64,000 nt of DNA from Coriolopsis trogii. Taxonomy: Eukaryota; Basidiomycota; Agaricomycetes; Polyporales; Polyporaceae. The notes below the pieces were generated by a model that ran no database searches, was not told the origin of the DNA, and worked only from the letters and a program-made list of their open reading frames with translations. The stretch covers positions 248,001-312,000 of the forward strand of contig JAHYIO010000011.1 in the NCBI GenBank assembly GCA_020543525.1. Reading direction: 5' to 3'. Of this stretch, positions 1 through 10,728 are shown piece by piece (the stretch's first letter is position 1; each line of letters starts with the position of its first letter). The position numbers were made by a program, and so were the translations under genes.

Positions 1-179
1 AGAACAGCCCTCTGATGATTCACTCTCCGCTTCTCCGCTACTATGGCATTGGTTGCGTATGCCTGAGGCCGCGCGTCCTGCCATCTCGCCAGGTCGTACC
101 TGTGCAATGCTCAAACATATTGCTTACAGACGACATGCTGCGCAGAATATGCCACCAGACCTGGTCTTCGTGTACATAG

Positions 180-186
180 TATAAAT
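180..186 (+). promoter_or_regulatory. TATA box of the first dehydrogenase gene
   Basis: TATAAAT lies 108 bp upstream of the ATG at 288 and only 15 bp upstream of an in-frame ATG at 201. Transcription normally starts about 30 bp past such a box, so the upstream ATG would usually lie outside the mRNA. This favours 288 as the start. Confidence 0.55.
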
Positions 187-287
187 GAAAGGCACCACCC
201 ATGCCATTCCACCTCACGTCCCACGACCGTCATCAATCCCTCCACGTACTACTTCAACGAACAACACAGGCACATACGAAAGCGAGC

Positions 288-1618
288 ATGGGCGCAGCAA
301 TCTCTGAGTTGAAGCAACAATGGCCTGCTCTTCTCCAGACTTTTCCGCCAAGATCCAAGTTCAGCGTCGACCAGATACCGGACCTCACTGGACGTGTCGT
401 CATAGTAACTGGTATGTTGTGTTCCATCCTACCCCGCGCAACTCCATTCACATCGTACATATCTCAGGTGGAAACAGCGGCATAGGCTATGAAACTGTCA
501 AGGTCAGTGATTGTTGATGTGGGTTCAACTCTAGATCCTGAGCACCTCGGTTGCGCTCCTGTATGTAGGCTCTCCTGCAACACAACGCGAAGGTTTACCT
601 CGCAACCCGCTGCAAAGAGAGAGCAGATGCCGCCATTGCGTCGTTGAAACAAGCGACCGGTAAAGAAGCGATTTTTCTTCATCTGGACCTCTCCGACCTC
701 TCGGCGGTAAGAAAGTCAGCCGAGGAGTTCTTATCCAAGGAGAGAGAACTGCATATCCTCTTCAACAACGCGTCAGTCGTCCTCGCGCTCCATCCTCCCA
801 TTAGTGCCAGAATTGACTCCTCGCAGGGGAATAATGTGGCCACCTGTTGATCAACTTACAGCGGACGGCTTTGACCTTCAGTTCGGGACGAACGTTGTCG
901 GCCACTTTTACTTCACAGAGCTGCTCATGCCCGCCCTGCTCGCGGGTGTGGCGACTTCTCCCGATCATCACACACGCATCATTACAACGTCCTCCAGCGC
1001 AGCGTACGGTGCGACTCTCGACTGGGAGACATTCAAAGACGGTCCCAAGCGAAGGAAGATGTCTACCGCGGCGCTCTACTTCCAAAGCAAGCACGCGAAC
1101 GTCGTTGTCGCGCGGCAGCTCGCTAAGCGATATGCAGAGAAGGGCATCATCTCCATCTCGCTGAACCCAGGTGCGTACGGGGCTTCGCTGATACTCCACG
1201 TATCTCTCATCACGCTCCTTGGTTCCAGGCAACCTCAAGACTGAAATCACACGTCATGGAAACCCTCTCTTTGTCAGATTACTGGTGAGCGGCGACGGTA
1301 AAGTCGACCCTAGGACCCGACTGATACGCCAGTTTGCTTTACAGGAGGCCACCACGCTCTATCCTGCACCGCAAGGCGCACTCACCCAGCTCTTCGCCGG
1401 CACAATGCCAGAGGCATTGAACTATAACGGCGAGGTGCGAGTTTGCTGCGTGATCTATGGCAAAGGGGTTAAGTCGTACTGACTTTGATCTGCGCCGCAA
1501 GTTCATGATCCCTTGGGCTCGCCTAGGGAAATGCAGACCTGAGGCGTATGACGATGCCATCGGCGAGCGCCTCTGGCAGTGGCTCGAGAATGAAACGACG
1601 AGCAGACCACAGGCTTGA
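288..1618 (+). CDS. Short-chain dehydrogenase/reductase (retinol dehydrogenase-like), copy 1
   Basis: NAD(P)-dependent oxidoreductase of the classical/extended SDR superfamily, close to the fungal retinol-dehydrogenase/WW-oxidoreductase-like group; the substrate cannot be told from sequence. Seven exons: 288-411, 468-502, 569-771, 827-1170, 1229-1284, 1345-1434, 1502-1618, giving 322 aa. Visible motifs are the cofactor glycine motif VTGGNSGIG split by intron 1, LFNNAG split by intron 3, the catalytic Ser in ITTSSSAAYG, and the catalytic Tyr-x3-Lys in YFQSK followed by SLNPG. There is no signal peptide, so it is probably cytosolic or peripherally membrane-bound. The start at 288 was chosen because the paralogue at 21.6-22.9 kb begins at the equivalent Met (MGAAISEL here, MGSAFSEF there) and because of the TATA position. 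All exons are open and the gene looks functional. Confidence 0.9.
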
Positions 1619-2156
1619 GGTGTACCCTATCAACCATTCACTTCCGGGACTTCAGGGACCTCATATTTGTTTCGCATGGGCACCGAAATATTGATACGGC
1701 CGCCTACGCCACACATTCCCGACCACAAGCCGCGCACATAAGTCAATCGTAGTAGAGGCGAGTCCCGGCTGTGGGTCATTGAAAGCCTCAACAAGGCGAA
1801 TGGGTCGAACGACTCAGAATGTGGTGATCAAGATCGCCCTACGGCGTCAATAGGTTTCAGTGGCGTCCCCCAAAATTATATCGATACGAGAACCATTAGC
1901 AGTGAAAGAAGATTGCGACGACACGTATTCGGTGCTGTGCCTTCCTCCTATTAACACTTTGAAATCCGCAGCTGTGATCGTGCTGCCGGTGTGCTGCCGG
2001 TGTATTTGGCAGGACATTTGCGGTCGTGTGCTGCGGTAAATAGAGCATCTCGCATGCCGCAGAAGCCTGTGTTTTGCTGCGTCCTTCCTATATAGTCTCG
2101 CGCTCTGCTCCTAGTCTCTAGTCTCCAAAGTCCCTTTCAGTCGTTCTCATCTTGCC
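1619..2156. other. Intergenic region, promoter of the 2157 gene
   Basis: No gene seen. A short direct repeat (GTGCTGCCGGT twice, near 1979-2002) and a TATATA box at 2099-2104 are the only structures noted. It holds the 3' end of the dehydrogenase and the promoter of the next gene. Confidence 0.5.
2099..2104 (+). promoter_or_regulatory. TATA box of the 2157 gene
   Basis: TATATA 53 bp before the ATG at 2157, a typical spacing for this window (compare 24072, 40536 and 42082). Confidence 0.5.
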
Positions 2157-3636
2157 ATGTCATTCTGGAGAGAGGGCGCTGGTCAACGTCGCGGCAGCAG
2201 TGGTCCTCGTGGCGGTCGTGGTGGCCCCTGGCGCAAGTTCCACGACGCCGCACCACGGCCCACGAATCTACCCCACCTTCCTGCCGACCGCGAGCTCAAC
2301 GAAGGGTTGGAAGACGAGGAGATATGCCCCTTGGCGAGGCCGTACGTCGACCTGTCCGATGGAGTCGTTGTCAAACCTGTGAACGTGAAGTACATTGGCT
2401 CGTACAACTGGGTCGACGAGCCGGATCCGACCATCATCGTTCCTGGTAAGTCAGATAACCTGCGCGTTAGAGCCCTGATCAGATACTCACATGAGCCTTG
2501 TGATAGGCTCGCCTCCGGTATGGCGCGACCGTCCGTACCCATATCACGTCGGCTTCGACACAGGTATCCGCTTCGTTGATCAGAACGGCTTCCGGATGGG
2601 TGGCGCGTCCTGCCTCCTCCCTCTCCTGCGCGCCGTCGACGTCGTCTCCGAGGAGAATGCGGACACGACGCTGGACTGGAGCGCGGTCGACTTCGTCACT
2701 GACCGCAACAACTTGCGCAAGCTCATGCGCTGGTTGCAGAACACTAGCGGGGAATTCGGGGAGGGAGTTAAAGAGTTTCGGATCGACCTCCAGCTGGGTG
2801 GGAAGAAGACGGTGTTGATGCATCGGTGGGAGAAACGCACCAGGGAGCGGGCAATGGGCCCGAGATCCGGGTGTGGCATGAACTTCGAGACCGAGAGTAC
2901 CACACCTGCTGAAGGATGCGAAAAGAGTACTGGGCACCATCGCATCATTCAATATGTGAGTGTGACCAAAAGACAAACGTCCATCACGTTTAAATTACTA
3001 ACGCATCACCTCCAGGATCTCGGTGGTCTGAGGATGGTCGTTCGCTTCGAAGTCGACGGCTACATCCAGGAAGAGACAGCTGCCGCTCCAGACGACACCG
3101 AAAAGCATCCTGGCGATTCTGACCCGCTCCCAGCTTCCACAAATGATGCCGGGGACATCAACAGCCTCACGGATGCCTTGTCCGGATTAAGTGTCTCCAC
3201 AACGTCTTCTGAAGAACAGGCGATTAAGGTCATCCGGGCAGGGTCTCAGGTTCCCCAGTCGTCCATCCTAGAAGTGACAACGCGGTCAGTCAACACCGTG
3301 GACAACTTCAGCTGGGAAGAACAGTACCCTCAACTCTTCCTTTCGTACACTCCCAACCTCTACCTCGCCGTCCACGAGCGAGGAAGGTTTGAGCGGATGA
3401 TAGAGCACAAGCTGGGCACCGTCGAGTTCAAGAACGTCGAGAACAACGCTCGTATCCAGCGTGCGTTCCGGCAGCTCGTCGAGATCCTGAAGGAGATTCA
3501 AGGCATCGTGAAGGAACACGGGCAACGGGGGAAGTTGAGTCTGATGTGTGGTAGCGATGGTACGCTCCGCGTGTTCGAGCGCACGACCGACCAGGCGATG
3601 CTACCAGAGCCCGAGCTGGAACGGTTCGGCGTCTGA
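2157..3636 (+). CDS. Conserved fungal protein with RGG-rich N-terminus
   Basis: Three exons (2157-2445, 2507-2955, 3016-3636) give 452 aa. The N-terminus is Gly/Arg-rich (GQRRGSSGPRGGRGG), like RNA-binding RGG tails. The conserved core has YIGSYNWVD, PTIIVPGSPPVW across intron 1 and DLGGLRMVVRFEVDGY just after intron 2. These match, from memory, a widespread fungal family that databases often label geranylgeranyl pyrophosphate synthetase. I see none of the DDxxD motifs of a prenyl synthase, so that label looks wrong and I assign no function. The second intron (2956-3015) is 60 nt and free of stops, so it could be retained without breaking the frame. The family motif reads across the splice (QY then DLGG), which supports removal. 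The C-terminal third, after 3100, is acidic and then predicted helical. Confidence 0.75.
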
Positions 3637-6600
3637 AGATACCGAGATGGATAACAGGGCACTCGCAGACACTGAGACAGGGAACCATGCGCATCGGATC
3701 CCGTCGATACCGTACTTACCTGTATGATGACTTTTGTTCTCGCACTCTGTCCCCGCGAACGGGTCCTATGTCACGGTGTTCATTGAAAAAAAAAAGCGTC
3801 GGAAGGATTTGCGACATAGTACCCGGGTCTGCCAATGCGTACGGGCATCCTGAATCCAAATCCGATTTGAGTCACACTTGCGTTCCTAGTGCGCAGCAGC
3901 GAAGCACAGAAGTCCACCGCACCGTGACGTCTCCGTCCTTCCTCGCTGCGTGCACCCTGCAGCACGCCAGCGGACGCAGACCTTGGAGCGGCCGACGCGC
4001 AGCCCGTTGCCATCTTGGGATGTTTTCGTCTGGAGGTGCGGCAAGTTGTCGGAGCGCCCGTGTATCGTCGTCGGGCGCCACTCTCGGGCTAGGCGACGAA
4101 CGAGCATCCATCGTCGACGGTCGTGAATAATTTGCCCTTGATGCCGTTATCCAGGAGAGCGGATCTCAGGGGATAAGATAGAGGTAAGCGAGATACGGCT
4201 GCGACGGAGGGAAGATACGAAGTTGTTTCAACGAACGTGGTGGCGACCATCTCAAATCAAAAATCACGGACTCACCGCTGGCTCCTCTTAGCTATCCGAC
4301 TCCCATCGTTCGGAGAAATGACAAAGGAAGGGCGATAGATATCCTCGATTACGCACTCGCGATATCGAGCGTTCATCGCGCACTCCTTTGGCCCTGATGG
4401 ATAACGCAAGAAACGCACAGGGGATCGCGAGGAGCTCGTTCGCGTCCACGCACGGTGCCCGCTTGTGGTGCACGATAAGTCGACCAGTCGCTATGCGCAC
4501 TGCGCAGCACATGCATACCTCGTGGATGTGAGACTGAGGCGCCACAAGCAGGGATCCGGAAGGGTGGCTACCTCGGACTCCGCAGTGGCGTAGCCGTCGC
4601 CCCTCTCGTCATGCTGCAGTGCAGAGTGCAGCACACTGCGGAGGTCCGGCACGTAGGTGCTGAACACCCACGACAACACCCGAGGTCGTCTGAGAACGAC
4701 TCGAGAGACATACGCCCACGCTCAGGCTTGTCCGGGCACCAGACTCCAGGGAGGATCCCAGCGCTTTGTGTGTCCTCGAATCTCCAATCGCGCTCCGGTA
4801 CGCGTCGGGAGAAAGGCAACACACGGAAGCGCGTTGCATAACTGATATTCGAAATCTCAACCTGAGAAGCGACAACCTCAGGCCCTCACGCCAGACAAGC
4901 GCAAGCTCGCGGACCCACTGCGAGACGACGGCGCTCGTCCGAGGTCGCGAGAAGGCGCCCAGAACGCGTCGGGCTCGCACGCTCTCGGAGAAACTCTGTG
5001 GGCGGCGGGCGGCGGCGTGCATGAGAAGCCCGAGGTTTCCGCCGTAAGTAGAGGTAAAGCGCTCTGAGGCCGCACGTCCAAGTCGTGGTCGTGGTCGTGT
5101 TCTCGAGCGTGCGTGCGCGTCGGAGCGCCGTGACGCCAATGAGTGGAGGTGAAGATGCCAGCCAGGACGTGACCGATGCCGGGGCCGGGGCTCGGGAGTT
5201 GGGAGTCGAGGCCTCGTCGACTGCCCACTGTGTCCGAGGGTGAAGACTGAGAAGAGCACGCCGTGAGGCGTCCTCAAGAGTTCGAATCCTGCGTTCTATA
5301 TTCTGTGTTCTCTGCGAGAAGGGGGTCCCAGCGAGAGACATACATGTCGATGAGGTAGAGAGTCTAGACCGCAGCTTCCGCCGGGTTGGATGGAGAAGCA
5401 CGAGATGTCGCATACGCATGTCGTGACGAGGTGCCAGCGGTGTCCTAGCAATAGGCAGCCGCGAGACATCTGAATGGCAGGGTGCTTGAAGTCCAGATTG
5501 ATCGCCGAAATGGAGGGCGCTGTCTTTCCCGGCGGGCGACACCAGATACCAGAGTCCAAGTCGCAGAAGTCACCCCAGACCTGTCGCGGACCCACTTGTG
5601 TCTAGCGTCCGGTCTGAGTGGAGAATGGTCCGCGATGGCAGCCTGCCTTTTCCGCGAGAGCCTGAGTACCTCGACAGGCTTGCGGGTAAGTGGCCGCGTG
5701 CAAATTGCGTAGAATGCGAGGCACACGTCGGGTACGCGGCATGGGTGAGGAGACGGGAGAGCACCCGAGCTCAAAAGATCTCCAAGGGGAGGAGCCACCC
5801 CAACGCGTATGTCGCCGTCATACTGACGACAAACCCACAGCTGCAGAGCGGTGAGAACCAGGCAAGAGAACATACGGGGTGTGCGGGCCGTCAGGGAGCT
5901 GTCGCAGCTCCAAGGGCCGTTGTCGTCGGGCGCGGGCCATCCAGCGGTGGCGCACTCGCGGCAAGACTACCGAGGTCGAGCAGTCAAGACACCACATAGG
6001 GCCTCACGTTCAGCACCCACCAGGTACGAATCTACCCAATGCGGAATGGAAGATAGAAGGGCGACGGCGTCTTGAAGATGGATATGTTATCTTGATAACC
6101 CCGTCTACGCAGGCCCATAAAAGGCAACATTCTCGATGACGCGGACGAGAAAAGAACAGAACATGTCGAAGGGGCACCGCATCTCGACAAGCGAGAGACG
6201 AGAACCAAGGCGGGAACGCTCGTGGAGTCGCCCTCAACCTGAGCGGTGACGGCCTGGGTTGACTCTTAGGCGACGGGGGGAACGCAGCCGCAGGCCCAGA
6301 CTTGCGATGACCCGCCGGCACTGGGCAGGCAAGGACGAGCAAGCTCGAGATGGACCCCATATGTGCAGACTTGAAGCGGGCAGGGGGATCCGCGCCGCCC
6401 GATGGAGATAGGGGAGCATGGTGACGTTAAGAGTTGCCGAGCATACAGCAGCCTGAGTGTGGAAAACGCCCGACAAGGAGGTCGCACTGTGAACGCCGCA
6501 CCGCGCCGCGCCATCAACCAGAAGAGAGGAGAGCGAGACTACCGACAGCGCGGGCGGGATCCTCGTGCGGAATTCGCGAATGCGCCATGGTGCAGGGATG

Positions 6601-9329
6601 CAAAGACGCATAGGAGGACAGCACGGTACCGTGACCCCCGGTTTCCTTCACGGAGCACCGCTCGATGCTCGTGACCAGCGCTTCCTCTTCTTTCCTCCAG
6701 GAGTGCCCCTGAGACTGTCCGTCAGCGTAGCTCGACATAGTGCCGAAGACCGAAATGAACAGAACACGAACTGTCAAGTCTATTCACGCCGCGCCCCGGC
6801 TGCACGCTGTTGCTTGAGACACCGTCGACTAGAATAGGTTGCGCGAGCCCGGGGTTCCCAGGCTGCCTCGCACATGTGCTGCGTTGGAAGGCGTCGCTGT
6901 CGGAAGGAAGCAGCTGCTGCAACCAGCTCGGCGGCGGTCCCTGAATTGTTCCAGGGAGTGCCATGCAGCGAGGCTGATCGCGCGCGCTGTCTGAGATCAT
7001 TCGCGGAGATGAGTTGGTTGCGGGTGACTGGGGCGAATTGACTGGTCAGGAACCAAGGTAGCAGCTCACACGATTCGCCCCACCGTGCGCTCCTCGCGCG
7101 AAAGCGCAGATGACCGTGACTGCTGGCCCTTCGTCAAAGCTGTCGGATACAAATGTTTGGTCTGTGTGTATGCGAGCCTGTCAGGGTGATGAGAATGGAG
7201 TGGATAAGGTGAGATGATGTCTGATCGATCAGTATCACTGTAAGTTGACAGTGAGAACAAGGAAACACGAGATGAGATTGGCACTCGTAGTACACCGTGT
7301 GCGTAGATCCACGCGGAGAACTCTAGAGGAAATCAACCGGGAGAGAACGGAAGTCAGTCCTCGGCAAGAATTTTGTGAATAGGGTCACAGAAAATCGGCA
7401 CTCCGTAAAGTGCTCTGCAGTCCGAAGAATCGCCACAGAAGGGATCAACGGCCGGAGAATTGAGCGCCTGTTGGCCGAACAGGTCGCAGACGATCCGGTG
7501 GGTCATGCGCCTCGCTTTGTATACCAGGTAGATCAATGTCCCCGTGCATATGGATCTGTATGCACTGTAATGATGAACATCGAACTTCGCACATTCTCGG
7601 GCAATTCAACATGATGTGGTGTCGCGAGGAGTACTATAGGCAAGTAGAGTTCGCCTCTCACACGTGCTGGGACATCCATTTTGTGAAGAATACACCAACT
7701 CACCGGAGTAGACCTTCTGTAATAGATAGAAGCGACGAGGTGGAACCTTGAGTTACGCCGCTCTGGAAGGACACTTGACGGGAGAACGTTTCTGTTGGAT
7801 ACGAATGCATCAGAGCTTGAACGGCTTTCATATCCATCGGTGCTCTGAAGGCTGCCAATCACGGGAGAAGACACCAACAGTCACGCAATGTGCCATTGTC
7901 TACTATGTACACCTCCCGGTCTGTCGTTTGCCCAGCTGCGCGCCGCGTCTGGGTACAACCCGCAATCAATGTGTCACGGATGCACAGTCTGCGCTATGAC
8001 CGAAGGTATGATGAGGACTTACAATGATCCCATTAATGTCAAATACGCAGTATGTCTATTTCATGGAGAAGCAATATACGCGACGCTCACTCTGTCGAAG
8101 TTCCCGCCCGACACTGCGGGATGCCAACAGGCCAGAGCGAATGCGTGCTGAGAAGTAAATGCGAACATGGCTCTATGTGTGCAAAGGCCATGCCACGATT
8201 GTGGGCATGGCGACTAAGCATAGCATCCGCATAGAGATGAAAAGTCTCTTCGGACACTGGATAGTGCGGGCGCCTGCTAGATGACGCGCACACGTGATGA
8301 CAAACTGTAACTAACCACACCAGCAACAACCAAGACATACCAACGAATGAAGCGGTAGAGGTGGGGTGGCAAAGCTCCTTGACGCACCTTTCGTGCGAGG
8401 TCGTCCGTTGGGCTCGCCGATGCATTGCCCAGTCGGGGTAATCAGTTCCGGTGAGTCGGCGAATTACCGGCCAGAGAAAAATGAAACGAAGACGGGGTTA
8501 AGGACGGATAATCCAGAGGGTGTGAGAGCGGAGCGCCTCAAAGAATATGTCGCTTTAGGCTAGCGAGGACCTGGAGGGCGGGTATCGAGGAAATCCGAGG
8601 GGAATGGAGGGAAGGTGAGAGGACGACGGGTTCGGTAGGCGGATGTAGTCTTCCGGATGAAGTCGTGAGAACGGGGAGAGTGGGAAAGAGGGCCAAAATA
8701 AGACTGCGTGGAGATTGGGGCCGTGCCAGGATGCAAGACGGACGATAGAGGGCGGGTTCGGAGGATCGGTATAGAGTCTTGTTCCATGGATGTGTTCGGC
8801 GAGGGAGGCCTATCATGGACGGCTGCTGGGAGCGTTCCCAGTGCATGACAGCCGGCAAATTGAAGAGAGAGGGGGTCAGTTGAGAGCTGGTATTGCCGAC
8901 AAGACGTCGCATGGGCGTAGTTTGCGACTGCAACGCGTTGGGTTGACGAACGATGAGCGGGGGTTCGTTGAATATGCTGGTGAAGAGCAGGGGCGGGCGC
9001 GGCGGGGTAGAGAGGAGGTGGGGGTGCGGACTAATGTCGGAGGGAGAAGATGGGATTGATGGGAAACGAGGACGATAGGAGGAGGAAGGGAGATGTGCCT
9101 GCTGCTTCCCGTTTGGGCGAGGACGAAGCAGAAATCTCGGCATTACCCCAACTTCCAACTCCGCTGCACAGGCGCCCGTGGTCGCGCGTCCTGCTCGGGA
9201 AAGGGAAACTGACGCGGCCTCTCAGCTATATACTCTCCTCCATCTCCTGCCCCATCTCTCCGCCTCCCCTCCACCGTCGCCCGAACCGTCCCGACCATCG
9301 TCCTCTGCACCCCCCACATCGCGCTCACC
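3637..9329. other. Long region without a recognisable gene
   Basis: About 5.7 kb of GC-rich DNA. Open frames occur on both strands (for example minus 5277-4609 and 9158-8538) but start at non-ATG codons or encode low-complexity Arg/Ser/Pro-rich text, and none shows a family motif or a convincing splice pattern. No tRNA was found; a T-loop-like GTTCGAATCC at about 5280 has no pairing stem. It may hold a non-coding transcript or decayed repeats, which I cannot resolve by eye. Confidence 0.5.
9227..9232 (+). promoter_or_regulatory. TATA box of the proteasome gene
   Basis: TATATA 98 bp before the ATG at 9330, followed by a pyrimidine-rich stretch (CTCTCCTCCATCTCC) typical of strongly transcribed fungal genes. 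Confidence 0.5.
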
Positions 9330-10728
9330 ATGCCCGACGGTTCCTTCGCACACCCCCAGCAGCGCCAGTTCAACCCCTACACCGACAACGGTGGTACCAT
9401 CCTCGCCATCGCCGGCGCAGACTTTACAGTCATCGCGGGTGACACCAGGCAGAGCGAGGGCTACAGCATCCAGACTCGCTATGCACCCAAAGTCTTCCGT
9501 CTGTACGTCGATCGCATTCTCTTGTGCATCTCAGCACAGATCGCGCATATACTTACTTTCTTTGCCCTGCCCACAGAACGGACCGTGCTGTGCTCGCGGT
9601 TAACGGGTTCGCAGCAGACGGTAACATGTTTGTCAAGAAGGTAAAACAGCGGTTGGAGGTGAGTGCATGTCTGCCCAAGACGCGTCGCATACACTTAGCT
9701 GATTGGTGTACCCGACCTTACAGTGGTACCGACATGCCCATGCAAAGGACATGCCTCTCCGCGCCATTGCCCGTCTCATCCAAACCATGCTGTATGCGCA
9801 GCGATTCTTCCCCTACTACGTGTACAACATCCTCGGCGGCATCGAGGAAGATGGTGAGTCGATGTCTCCCTCTTCTGGCCACAACAAGCAGCCCCGCGCG
9901 TATCGTGCTTTCGAATTAGTTCTCGCGTGCAGAATACACCGCTTCCGGTGGCTTATGTATCCTTATCATCGCTCGAACTCGGACGGTCTGCAACGACGCG
10001 TGATTCTACCATTGAGAAGGGGACGCGTGTACCCTGAGCGTCTTTTGATCATCCCTGCCAAAGCCCAGTGGCTGATGTCACGCTTAACGAATATTCGTAA
10101 TCTTCGAATACAGCCGTACTCACTGAACGCCCGTCCATCTAGGTACTGGTGCTGTCTACTCCTTTGATCCCGTAGGGTCATATGAACGCGAAGCATGCCG
10201 AGCAGCGGGTGCAGCGCAGTCTCTTGTCCAGCCATTCCTGGACAACCAGGTCAGTCCCCCGCGCACTCTAGTGGAATATGTTCGCTGACGAGCCCCGACC
10301 GATTCTTTCCCGACTTCGATCCGCCACATAGATATACTTCAAGAACCAGAAACCGGCGCCCGGGACATCACACCCGTCGCACTTGCCGCTGTCAGATGTT
10401 CTCTCAATCGTCATCGACTCGTTTACGAGCGCAACAGAGCGCCACATCGAGGTTCGTCTTCTCTCCCCGCACCACCCCTTCCCTCTGCCCTCGGCGCTGC
10501 TTCTGCCGAGCGGCGCCCCGCGTTCTAGCGCGAATTCGAGTGACGTTCATTCAATGGCTTATCATGTTCTCTCTCGAACAGGTCGGAGACGGTCTCGAAA
10601 TCTACGTCGTCGTCGCCAAGGGCCGAAGTCCACAAGGACTCGAGACCATGCGGGGCGTCCAGGAGCTGAGCGCGCGGCCGGATGGCGACCGCATGTTTAT
10701 CCTCCGGAGAGAGCTCAAGAAGGATTAG
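9330..10728 (+). CDS. PRE7: 20S proteasome subunit beta type-6 (PSMB1/Pre7 orthologue)
   Basis: Non-catalytic beta subunit of the 20S core particle, acting in the cytosol and nucleus in ubiquitin-dependent protein breakdown. Six exons: 9330-9502, 9577-9658, 9724-9853, 10143-10249, 10332-10451, 10582-10728; 252 aa, normal for the family. Conserved segments in order are [78 protein letters not shown] and [10 protein letters not shown]. These match Pre7/PSMB1 rather than the catalytic beta1, beta2 or beta5 subunits. Intron 3 (9854-10142) is 289 nt, several times longer than the others, with no coding segment recognised in it. Confidence 0.95.

Noticed and set aside
4609..5277. 222-codon minus-strand frame
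   Set aside because: No ATG at its start, very Arg/Ser-rich, overlapped by other long frames as expected from GC-rich non-coding DNA.
5275..5295. tRNA-like T-loop GTTCGAATCC
   Set aside because: The flanking bases do not pair into a T stem and no anticodon or acceptor stem can be built upstream.
8538..9158. 206-codon minus-strand frame upstream of the proteasome gene
   Set aside because: It opens at a TTG; the first ATG is internal, the text is Ser/Pro/Arg-rich without motif, and no splice signals extend it.
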